Source: Acidimicrobiaceae bacterium (GTDB lineage: Bacteria; Actinomycetota; Acidimicrobiia; Acidimicrobiales; UBA8592). From it: a DNA stretch of 5,319 nucleotides. The notes below the pieces were generated by a model that ran no database searches, was not told the DNA's origin, and saw nothing but the letters and a program-made list of their open reading frames with translations. The position numbers and the translations under genes were made by a program. The stretch lies in NCBI GenBank assembly GCA_002715405.1, contig PAZD01000033.1, positions 1 through 5,319 on the forward strand, given 5' to 3'. Below, one piece after another: positions 1 to 4,802 of this stretch. Positions within the stretch are counted from its first letter, which is position 1; each line of letters starts with the position of its first letter.

Positions 1-1
1 A

Positions 2-484
2 CTTGAAATTCACCAGATGCATGTTGAACTCACGGTGCAGCTGCCGCAACTTGAAATCACTAATGCTAAGACAACGTTTGAAACACACCCACATACCTCA
101 TGTCCAAAAATTCTCAACCATTACAAAGAACTCATAGGCCTTAGTGTTGCTAGAGGATTCACCCATAAAGTCCGTGAACTATTCGGTGGCCCACGGGGCT
201 GTACTCACATCACAGCACTCCTTCAAGCAATGGCACCAGCGATAGTCCAAGCAACATGGTCAATGGCGGTACTTCAAAGGAGAGAAAGTGGCTTACCTCC
301 GGGCGCTGTTGACAAAAATCGTGAGAATATGCAAAAAAGCAATATCAATACCTGTCATGTATGGGCAGAGGATGGTGAACATATTCAAGAATTCAAAGAT
401 GGTCGAATGCCATCACCACCCTTACAGGTCACAGAGCGGCTTATTGAGCTTGGAAGAAAACCGGAGGAATGGCGGGGTTTTTAA
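2..484 (+). CDS. DUF2889 family protein, 5'-truncated by the window edge
   Basis: The reading frame is open to the left edge (codons L-E-I-H-Q precede the first Met at 17), so the true start is probably upstream. The family is recognised from the segment ...LIGLSVARGFTHKVRELFGG followed by P-R-G-C-T-H-I, residues about 40-65 counted from the Met at 17; DUF2889 proteins have a conserved R-G-C-T-H-L block after an L-x-G-L-x-x-x-x-G-[FW]-T stretch. From recall, family members have several dozen more residues ahead of the H-x-M-x-V-x-L-T-V strand seen at the edge, which supports truncation rather than a start at 17. Conserved Cys62 and His64 could bind a metal or act in catalysis, but the biochemical role of the family is unknown to me. 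The C-terminus (E-R-L-I-E-L-G-R-K-P) ends in TAA at 482-484, 25 bases from the stop of the convergent gene. I see no terminator hairpin between them. Confidence 0.8.
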   Translation, partial: LEIHQMHVELTVQLPQLEITNAKTTFETHPHTSCPKILNHYKELIGLSVARGFTHKVRELFGGPRGCTHITALLQAMAPAIVQATWSMAVLQRRESGLPPGAVDKNRENMQKSNINTCHVWAEDGEHIQEFKDGRMPSPPLQVTERLIELGRKPEEWRGF

Positions 485-509
485 GAGTAACTATTCAAAA
501 AATTCCTGA

Positions 510-1004
510 CTAATTGAAAGACCACTTCCCGTTCTCATCAAAATGCAGTTCGCTCAACTCTCCTTCACGTATTTCCCTATCTGTTCCTAAAGCGACTGAA
601 ACTTTCTGATAATTCCATTTCATTACATCGAGAGATAATTCAATCAGCTGATCTTCGGTAAAGAACTCTTTGAGTTCGGTGAGATCCTCGGTGGTGATTG
701 CATTGGGCTGTGTCATTAAATTTGTAGCAAACTGAGTAACAAGAGAATATTGCTGATCTAAATTTTCATCGTTCTGCATAGCTTTTTGCGCTAAATCTTC
801 ATCTAAACCATGTTCCCTGGCAACTGCCAGACGTAAAGACTTTCACGTATAACAATCATGGTGTTCGGCGCAACGCAATCGAACCACTTCGGTTGTTACA
901 GGATCAACCAACCCCAGCTGAACTACTTCTTCCTGCCACAAAGAAAGAGATTCACGAAATCCACTATTGAAATTTGAAGAAGTGACTCTTTGTGATCTTG
1001 TCAT
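510..1004 (-). CDS. AhpD-like/CMD-family selenoprotein with CxxU redox motif (in-frame UGA at codon 54)
   Basis: Reading from ATG at 1004-1002 gives 164 residues if the single in-frame TGA (845-843, codon 54) is read through. The stop is TAG at 512-510. Residues 39-54 match the AhpD-type catalytic pattern E-x11-C-x-x-C: E39, then C51-Y-T and UGA where the second Cys belongs, followed by K-S-L-R. His48 and His49 lie just before C51. The natural reading is selenocysteine, giving a CxxU thiol/selenol peroxidase or disulfide-reductase-like site; AhpD itself uses its CxxC to reduce AhpC. The frame continues without other breaks for 110 codons with family-like helices. The start is firm: an AGGAGG seven bases upstream, and an ATGA overlap with the preceding CMD gene. 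The Met at 779-777, where a standard caller would start, has no Shine-Dalgarno and falls mid-domain. A SECIS-like hairpin follows the UGA. Alternative: a TGT/TGC to TGA nonsense mutation or sequencing error. Substrate unknown. Confidence 0.82.
817..830 (-). promoter_or_regulatory. Candidate bacterial SECIS stem-loop
   Basis: On the mRNA strand CUGGC-AGUU-GCCAG forms a perfect 5-bp stem with a 4-nt loop; U831 and G816 could add a wobble pair. It begins 12 nt after the UGA, and 17 nt separate the UGA from the apical loop. As I recall the general bacterial SECIS model, it wants a small apical loop, a G in the first two loop positions, and about 16-37 nt between UGA and loop; here G is loop position 2 and the spacing fits at the short end. 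The hairpin codes for L-A-V-A-R, so it lies inside the gene as bacterial SECIS elements do. The stem is short and could be coincidental; no thermodynamic calculation was made. Confidence 0.55.
831..848 (-). other. Second RNA hairpin that encloses the UGA codon
   Basis: On the mRNA strand ACGUGAAAGUCUUUACGU can fold with seven pairs (A848-U831, C847-G832, G846-C833, U845-A834, G844-U835, A843-U836, A842-U837) and loop AGUC. The UGA bases (845-843) are in its 5' arm. It ends directly where the SECIS-like hairpin starts, so the two helices could stack. It is AU-rich and would be melted by a ribosome at the UGA; whether it matters for Sec insertion is speculation. Confidence 0.35.
843..845 (-). 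other. Recoded UGA codon, predicted selenocysteine (Sec54)
   Basis: The codons around it read GAT TGT TAT ACG TGA AAG TCT (D-C-Y-T-*-K-S). The TGA falls precisely on the position of the second cysteine of the CMD/AhpD-type C-x-x-C, one base away from either Cys codon. UGA is an ordinary stop elsewhere in the window (sodN at 5274-5276; the upstream CMD gene at 1003-1001), and Trp is encoded by TGG throughout, including in this gene, so a reassigned UGA=Trp code is excluded. Decoding as Sec requires selA/selB/selC/selD elsewhere in the genome, which cannot be seen here. Confidence 0.78.
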
Positions 1005-1444
1005 GCTGAAACCTCCTGAAAAATCTTCCTCCAGACAACCTGCAAACGTATTCGCTGTTCGACAACGAGAAGAGCATTCACAAAATTCACAAACCCCTCT
1101 TCACCAAGATGATCTCGAACAGTAAATGCTGAACTATCAGGGATCGATGACACATCAACAATAAATTCTTCAGTGAATCGCAAACATGACTTCTCACATT
1201 CATTGAACGAATTAGAAGAAGACCACTGAGAAAGAGAAGCAATCTTTTGTGAATCCAAATCGCTATTTGAGATTCCCAACTCTGATTCACAACCTAAAAG
1301 CATCGCTATACGTAAACGACATAGATCAAGTAATGATGGATCTACCACTTCCCATGCCAGTGCATGGATCTTAGCGAGTTGGTCCGCGACAGGCGCTCTC
1401 TCTCCAAGTACTTCACGGAAGAATACGTCAGTTGAAGATTCCAT
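1001..1444 (-). CDS. CMD/AhpD-like protein lacking a complete CxxC; partner of the selenoprotein
   Basis: A 147-residue protein from ATG at 1444; an in-frame TTG two codons upstream (1450) is an alternative start, and neither has a clear Shine-Dalgarno. The helix D-L-C-R-L-R-I-A-M-L-L-G-C-E-S-E (about residues 40-55) aligns with the CMD/AhpD catalytic helix, but with D40 in place of the conserved Glu and C52-E-S-E55 in place of C-x-x-C. One Cys is kept and the second is Glu. The C-terminal half (L-R-F-T-E-E-F-I-V-D-V ... G-E-E-G-F-V-N-F-V-N-A-L) is typical of the second repeat of the fold. CMD-fold proteins assemble into oligomers, so it may pair with the downstream selenoprotein; that is inference from the ATGA overlap (1004-1001), which implies translational coupling. 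It could also be a non-redox enzyme such as a lyase or decarboxylase. Substrate not recognisable. Confidence 0.85.
   Translation of the reverse strand: MESSTDVFFREVLGERAPVADQLAKIHALAWEVVDPSLLDLCRLRIAMLLGCESELGISNSDLDSQKIASLSQWSSSNSFNECEKSCLRFTEEFIVDVSSIPDSSAFTVRDHLGEEGFVNFVNALLVVEQRIRLQVVWRKIFQEVSA
1012..1017 (-). promoter_or_regulatory. Ribosome binding site AGGAGG for the selenoprotein
   Basis: The minus strand reads AGGAGG, then a seven-base spacer (TTTCAGC), then ATG at 1004. This is the strongest Shine-Dalgarno in the window. It lies within the end of the upstream CMD gene and fixes the start of the UGA-containing gene at 1004, upstream of the UGA, showing that translation is meant to begin before the recoded codon. 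Confidence 0.85.
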
Positions 1445-1507
1445 ATTCAAAGGATAGATCTAATTTCAAATAATGTTGCTATTCCTTTTGGAAGTTCAGG
1501 ATTAGAA
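1445..1507. promoter_or_regulatory. Divergent promoter region with imperfect inverted repeat (1449-1457 and 1479-1488)
   Basis: About 60 AT-rich bases separate the divergent CMD operon and VOC gene, so both promoters must lie here or extend into the coding ends. AAAGGATAG at 1449-1457 is mirrored by CTATTCCTTT at 1479-1488 (one base inserted), spaced by 21 bases. It could be a shared operator, but the match is imperfect and AT-rich. No convincing -35/-10 pair could be assigned on either strand. Confidence 0.3.
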
Positions 1508-2077
1508 ATGCCACAATTAGGCCAGAAATGGAAGGAAATTATGGAACCACTTATTCGGTACCCAATAGTGCAACACGCCTGGTTCGTTAACGACATTGAC
1601 GAAGCATGCAGAAAATGGAACATGACGACAGGAGCCGGACCGTTCTTCGTAACTCGAGGACATTGGGGAGATAGACATCTGTATCGGGGAGAAGAAATGA
1701 CAGTTCCATTGGACTATGGTTTCGGCTACCACGGTGATACCCACGTCCAGTTCATCCAACAAAATGACGAAGGGCCGTCAATCTACCGAGACATGTATGC
1801 TGCTGGAGAAGAAGGCTTCCATCACATAGGCATGCTCGTTCCCGATGATGACATAGAAAAAGAAGGAGAAAAATATGAAGCAGCCGGTTTCCCTGTTGCT
1901 TCCTCTCTCTGGTCTGTCGCAAACGTGATCTATGTAGATACACGAGATGCAATTGGATGCTTCCTCGAACTTCATGGAGATAATTCTGGAATACGTGAAG
2001 TTTTCGATGGTTGGAAAAAAGCCTCTGAAAATTGGGATGGACATACTGATTTAATTCGAGGGAATCGAGCAGAGTAA
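1508..2077 (+). CDS. VOC superfamily (glyoxalase-fold) metalloenzyme, methylmalonyl-CoA-epimerase-like metal site
   Basis: A 189-residue protein with two beta-alpha-beta modules. Module 1 starts at V-Q-H-A-W-F-V-N-D-I-D (H23) and runs to H-V-Q-F-I-Q-Q (Q81). Module 2 starts at F-H-H-I-G-M-L-V (H106) and runs to G-C-F-L-E-L-H-G (E154). The H-Q-H-E set with spacings of 58, 25 and 48 resembles the divalent-metal ligands of methylmalonyl-CoA epimerase, placing the protein in the metal-binding VOC group that includes epimerases, glyoxalase I and dioxygenases. Overall sequence is not that of a standard epimerase, and the N- and C-terminal extensions are unassigned. ATG at 1508 has AGGA at 1498-1501; a second in-frame ATG at 1541 follows GAAGGA at 1531-1536, so the first 11 residues are uncertain. 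It heads a probable operon with the exporter 35 bases downstream. Substrate unknown. Confidence 0.85.
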   Translation: MPQLGQKWKEIMEPLIRYPIVQHAWFVNDIDEACRKWNMTTGAGPFFVTRGHWGDRHLYRGEEMTVPLDYGFGYHGDTHVQFIQQNDEGPSIYRDMYAAGEEGFHHIGMLVPDDDIEKEGEKYEAAGFPVASSLWSVANVIYVDTRDAIGCFLELHGDNSGIREVFDGWKKASENWDGHTDLIRGNRAE

Positions 2078-2112
2078 ATTTAACATCTCACCTGCTGGGG
2101 TACGGTGGTCCT

Positions 2113-2850
2113 ATGGTTTGGTGGGAAGCAGTTCTTTTATTCGTTGGCGGTGGAGCCGCCGGAGTTGTTAATGCAATGGCCGGAGGAGGATCATCGCTAA
2201 CCGTTCCTTTACTCGTCCTAGCAGGAGTTCCGGGAAATTTCGCTAACGGAACCAATCGGATTGGAATCTTCGTCTCGAATGGAACAACAATCTGGTCATT
2301 TCATCGACAAGGGGTTACCGCATACAGGGAAGCACTCCCGTTTCTCCTTCCCGTAGTAATCGGCTCTTTGATAGGTTCCATTGCTATAAGCCAAGTAACT
2401 GACCGAACATTTGAAACTATTTTCGGGGTTCTTATTCTCCCGATTATTTTGCTATCTCTCAAAGAACCAAAAGCTGTTCCCGAAGGCCCCAACCTATCAA
2501 AAACAGCTATTTTCATCCTCTTTTTATTCATTGGTATATATGCAGGGGCTATTCAGATGGGAGTGGGATTAGTGCTCCTCGCTTTTCTAACAAGATCTGG
2601 TCTTCCCCTTATGAAAGCAAATTTTGTCAAAGTTTTAGTCACTCTAGCCGTAACAATGACTGCTCTTCCTGTCTTCATTGTGCAAGGAAAAGTCCGATGG
2701 TGGCCAGCTATTATTTTAACCGTTGGACTTTCGATAGGTGGATGGCTAGGTGCTCGAATCGCGGTACGGGGTGGAGAGAGGGTGATTCGAGTTTTCATGG
2801 TAATCGCCGCTATCGGGCTAACAGGAAGACTAGTGGGACTATATGGTTAA
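2113..2850 (+). CDS. TauE/SafE family membrane anion exporter (DUF81)
   Basis: A 245-residue, strongly hydrophobic protein with about eight predicted membrane segments (roughly residues 4-20, 28-40, 46-62, 74-93, 101-117, 131-160, 166-190 and 197-243, the last probably two). The N-terminal block G-G-G-A-A-G-V-V-N-A-M-A-G-G-G-S-S-L-T-V, then G-V-P-x-x-x-A-N-G-T-N-R, is the hallmark first repeat of TauE/SafE proteins, and the second half begins with G-I-Y-A-G-A-I-Q-M-G-V-G at 141-152, the internal duplication. Characterised relatives move sulfite, sulfoacetate or other organic anions across the cytoplasmic membrane; the actual substrate here cannot be told. ATG at 2113 has only a weak GGTGG upstream. 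It sits between the VOC enzyme and the ribokinase and may export a product of the former, which is inference from position only. Confidence 0.92.
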   Translation: MVWWEAVLLFVGGGAAGVVNAMAGGGSSLTVPLLVLAGVPGNFANGTNRIGIFVSNGTTIWSFHRQGVTAYREALPFLLPVVIGSLIGSIAISQVTDRTFETIFGVLILPIILLSLKEPKAVPEGPNLSKTAIFILFLFIGIYAGAIQMGVGLVLLAFLTRSGLPLMKANFVKVLVTLAVTMTALPVFIVQGKVRWWPAIILTVGLSIGGWLGARIAVRGGERVIRVFMVIAAIGLTGRLVGLYG

Positions 2851-2898
2851 GATTTCAAACCATTGGTTCCACCTAGGTCTTTGTGACAAACTTTGAAG

Positions 2899-3807
2899 AT
2901 GCCAGTAGATATTGTCGTTGTCGGTTCATGCAACCTAGATCTGGTTGTCAATGTTGAACATATCCCACAAGTTGGGCAGACAGTACTGGGAGGAGATCTC
3001 CAACGAATTCCGGGTGGGAAAGGAGCAAATCAGGCAGTGGCAGCTGCTCGTTTAGAAAAATCCGTCGCAATAGTTGGAAGAATCGGTGACGATGAGAGTG
3101 GAAGTCTCCTACAAAAAAATCTTGAAGATAATGACGTCAATATAGATTATCTTTTCAGCTCAACCGGAGTCCCAACAGGAGTAGCACTGATTGCAGTTCA
3201 GGGTGATGGAGATAACACGATTGTGGTTAGCCCAGGAGCTAATAGCAAACTTACACCGGAAGATGTAATAGCGGCACCCCCGATTGCTGAAGCTCAAGTA
3301 GTTCTCCTTCAAGCGGAAATTCCTATCGAGACAGTGTTGGCCGCAGCCGAAATAGCAAAAGGAATTGTTATTTGGAATCCTGCCCCGGCTCCCAATGAAA
3401 TTGTTCCACTAGAACTACTTGATTTAGTGGATGTGCTTATTCCGAATAAAAAAGAACTTGAACTCCTTGCTGGGACAAAAAATGCCACTAATCTTGATTC
3501 GATTGTCGAGATGGTACAAACTTTTCCATGTTCATCAACTATTGTCACCCTCGGAGAACAAGGTGCGGTAGTGGTGGCTAGTAATGAAGCTGTGCATATT
3601 CCAGCTCCGGATATCACTCCAGTCGATACCACTGCAGCCGGAGATTCATTTTGTGCAGCGATAGCAGCAAGCCTTGTAGAAGGGAAAGATTTAATCAAAG
3701 CAGCACAATGGGCTGTTCAAGTAGGCTCCGCCACGACTCTTGTTGCAGGAGCACAACCATCGCTACCAACCCCCAAAGAAGTCCATCAAAGGCTAAAAGA
3801 CAGGTAA
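2899..3807 (+). CDS. rbsK: Ribokinase (PfkB carbohydrate kinase family)
   Basis: Phosphorylates D-ribose at O5 with ATP, feeding the pentose phosphate pool. From ATG at 2899 the protein is 302 residues, the normal ribokinase length; an in-frame TTG at 2893 would add two residues. Sugar-binding residues are visible: V-G-S-C-N12-L-D14 at the N-terminus and G39-G40-K41-G-A-N44-Q-A in the first PfkB signature, offset by two from the E. coli enzyme. E140 (L-L-Q-A-E) and N184 (I-P-N-K-K-E) match the phosphate/Mg region. The second signature D243-T-T-A-A-G-D249-S-F supplies the anion hole and the catalytic base D249. The C-terminal G-A-Q-P-S-L-P is also ribokinase-like. No ribose ABC genes or deoxyribose/nucleoside hydrolase genes are adjacent, so a related sugar such as deoxyribose is possible. 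Its 3' end overlaps the convergent nickel permease gene by 15 bases. Confidence 0.9.
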   Translation: MPVDIVVVGSCNLDLVVNVEHIPQVGQTVLGGDLQRIPGGKGANQAVAAARLEKSVAIVGRIGDDESGSLLQKNLEDNDVNIDYLFSSTGVPTGVALIAVQGDGDNTIVVSPGANSKLTPEDVIAAPPIAEAQVVLLQAEIPIETVLAAAEIAKGIVIWNPAPAPNEIVPLELLDLVDVLIPNKKELELLAGTKNATNLDSIVEMVQTFPCSSTIVTLGEQGAVVVASNEAVHIPAPDITPVDTTAAGDSFCAAIAASLVEGKDLIKAAQWAVQVGSATTLVAGAQPSLPTPKEVHQRLKDR

Positions 3808-4644
3808 AAGGCTATCCTGCTCGATACACACGAGAATCCCAACGATTAAACTCAACAGTCCGATGCCAGCAGCAATATATCGATACACATTTACATGCTG
3901 TTGGAGCCAATTACTGGTGCTAACAGAAACTATTGCTATTGATGAGTTTGCGATTAGAAGTCCTACCACCCAAGCGCTAAGGATCAATAACCCCCCTAAT
4001 TTTCCTGATGCTTGCGTAGTAGCGACAAAAATAGCTATTTGTGTAGGGGTTTCTAATCCAATTCCATGAAGAATTCCTACCCCACGGGCCGTTGAATTCT
4101 CCATTGCAGAACTTTCAATATGGATTTCATGCCGATGACTATGCTGATGAGAGCTATTAACATCTATCTCTAACGGAAGATTATTTTCATGAGTATGATC
4201 ATGTACTTCCATATTCTGCTGATGGAGATGTGCATGCTCATGTTCGATACTGATCGTCCGACCTTTTGAAGATGTACGAACGCGCTGAAGGCCTCGAAAA
4301 GCTCCATCACGAATAATCATCCATCGGCTCCTTAACCGAAAATTTTCTCCCTGAACTACAACGCTAACAAGGACCCAAACTCCCAAAACAATGAGAGAAC
4401 CACCGATCAGGTACATCATTGTGGTGTCTACGGAATCTGGAATAGTAAAATCCGCAAGAATAATCCCGATACCAAGTCCAACAACCACCGCTGCATGTCC
4501 AAAGGCATACGCTGTTGCAAGAGAAAAAGCCTTTCTTTGGTTCTTCTCACTTGTTGCAATGTCAGAAATCGCCGCAATATGGTCCCAGTCGAATCCATGG
4601 CGAATACCAAAACCGAAGGCTGATACCAAAAGTGCAAAATCCAT
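3793..4644 (-). CDS. NicO/NiCoT-like nickel (cobalt) permease with His-rich loop
   Basis: A 283-residue membrane protein from ATG at 4644 (GTG at 4647 is the alternative). R15-H16-G-F-D-W-D21-H22 in the first membrane helix is the H-x4-D-H nickel-binding signature of this transporter superfamily. The later L-H-G-I-G-L-E-T-P-T-Q-I (about 192-203) corresponds to the L-G-F-D-T-A-T-E-like motif. About six membrane helices are seen: roughly 2-24, 41-64, 76-98, 187-211, 217-241 and 255-273. Between the third and fourth is a polar loop with 12 His in residues 135-175, in H-x-H-x-H-x-H runs typical of metal-binding loops in NicO/RcnA-type proteins. It is divergent from sodN, so uptake of Ni for NiSOD is the likely role; the related RcnA exports Ni/Co, so direction is not proven by sequence. 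The C-terminus overlaps rbsK on the other strand. Confidence 0.88.
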   Translation of the reverse strand: MDFALLVSAFGFGIRHGFDWDHIAAISDIATSEKNQRKAFSLATAYAFGHAAVVVGLGIGIILADFTIPDSVDTTMMYLIGGSLIVLGVWVLVSVVVQGENFRLRSRWMIIRDGAFRGLQRVRTSSKGRTISIEHEHAHLHQQNMEVHDHTHENNLPLEIDVNSSHQHSHRHEIHIESSAMENSTARGVGILHGIGLETPTQIAIFVATTQASGKLGGLLILSAWVVGLLIANSSIAIVSVSTSNWLQQHVNVYRYIAAGIGLLSLIVGILVCIEQDSLLPVF

Positions 4645-4764
4645 CACTCAAAGGTTCCAGTTTCAAGAGTGCGCGTCAAATTAACATAAATTCCTCTTCA
4701 GTGGAAACTCTGCTTCTAGATGAGACGAAATTCAAATGTTGGGCTACTGTTAGCGCTGATGACC

Positions 4765-4783
4765 TTCGACCTTTTATGTCGAA
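4765..4783. promoter_or_regulatory. Inverted repeat TTCGAC-N7-GTCGAA ahead of sodN
   Basis: A perfect 6-bp dyad, TTCGAC and GTCGAA, separated by CTTTTAT, ends two bases before the sodN Shine-Dalgarno region. As DNA it has the size of an operator for a dimeric regulator and would block transcription or lie over the start site. As RNA it would form a 6-bp hairpin with a 7-nt loop in the sodN leader, close enough to influence ribosome access. Regulator unknown; the nickel context makes a Ni-responsive factor attractive but unproven. Confidence 0.45.
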
Positions 4784-4785
4784 AC

Positions 4786-4792
4786 AAAGGAG
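4786..4792 (+). promoter_or_regulatory. sodN ribosome binding site AAAGGAG
   Basis: AAAGGAG lies ten bases upstream of ATG 4803. It supports this start, which in turn yields the expected short propeptide before the nickel-hook histidine. Confidence 0.75.
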
Positions 4793-4802
4793 ATAATTTC
4801 AC

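Larger units (their letters stand above)
4645..4802. promoter_or_regulatory. Divergent control region between nickel permease gene and sodN
   Basis: These 158 bases must hold the promoters of both divergent genes. I found no convincing -35/-10 pair on either strand. The AT-rich stretch near 4678-4692 (AAATTAACATAAATT) is a possible -10 region for either direction. No TTGC-AA...TT-GCAA type Nur box was recognised. The only clear dyad is the one at 4765-4783. Confidence 0.45.

Noticed and set aside
485..509. Bidirectional terminator between DUF2889 and selenoprotein genes
   Set aside because: Only an A-run is present (496-502 area), with no hairpin to go with it.
510..779. Stand-alone 89-residue minus-strand gene starting at ATG 779
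   Set aside because: It has no Shine-Dalgarno and starts mid-domain. The frame continues upstream through a single TGA to a well-supported ATG at 1004 that adds the catalytic helix, so it is the C-terminal part of the selenoprotein.
843..845. Nonsense mutation, pseudogene or UGA=Trp code
   Set aside because: UGA is a normal stop elsewhere and Trp uses TGG. The rest of the frame is intact for 110 codons, and the TGA sits exactly at the redox Cys. A point mutation or read error at this one codon cannot be fully excluded, but is less likely given the hairpin and position.
1087..1290. Minus-strand ORF of 67 residues inside the CMD gene
   Set aside because: Out-of-frame shadow of the 1001-1444 gene; no family features and no ribosome binding site.
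3309..3698. Minus-strand ORF of 129 residues opposite rbsK
   Set aside because: The Ser/Thr/Ala-rich composition is that of an antisense shadow, and rbsK covers the region with all its catalytic motifs.
3651..4069. Plus-strand ORFs at 3651-3923 and 3863-4069
   Set aside because: They lie over the ends of rbsK and the nickel permease in other frames, and lack recognisable domains and ribosome binding sites.
4391..4796. Plus-strand ORFs at 4391-4684 and 4515-4796 leading toward sodN
   Set aside because: They are antisense to the nickel permease and run into the control region; Pro/Ser/Ile-rich shadow composition, no family.
4645..4802. Nur (nickel-responsive Fur family) box or clear sigma-70 promoter
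   Set aside because: Looked for TTGC-type half-sites and -35/-10 pairs on both strands; no convincing match. Only the TTCGAC/GTCGAA dyad is clear.
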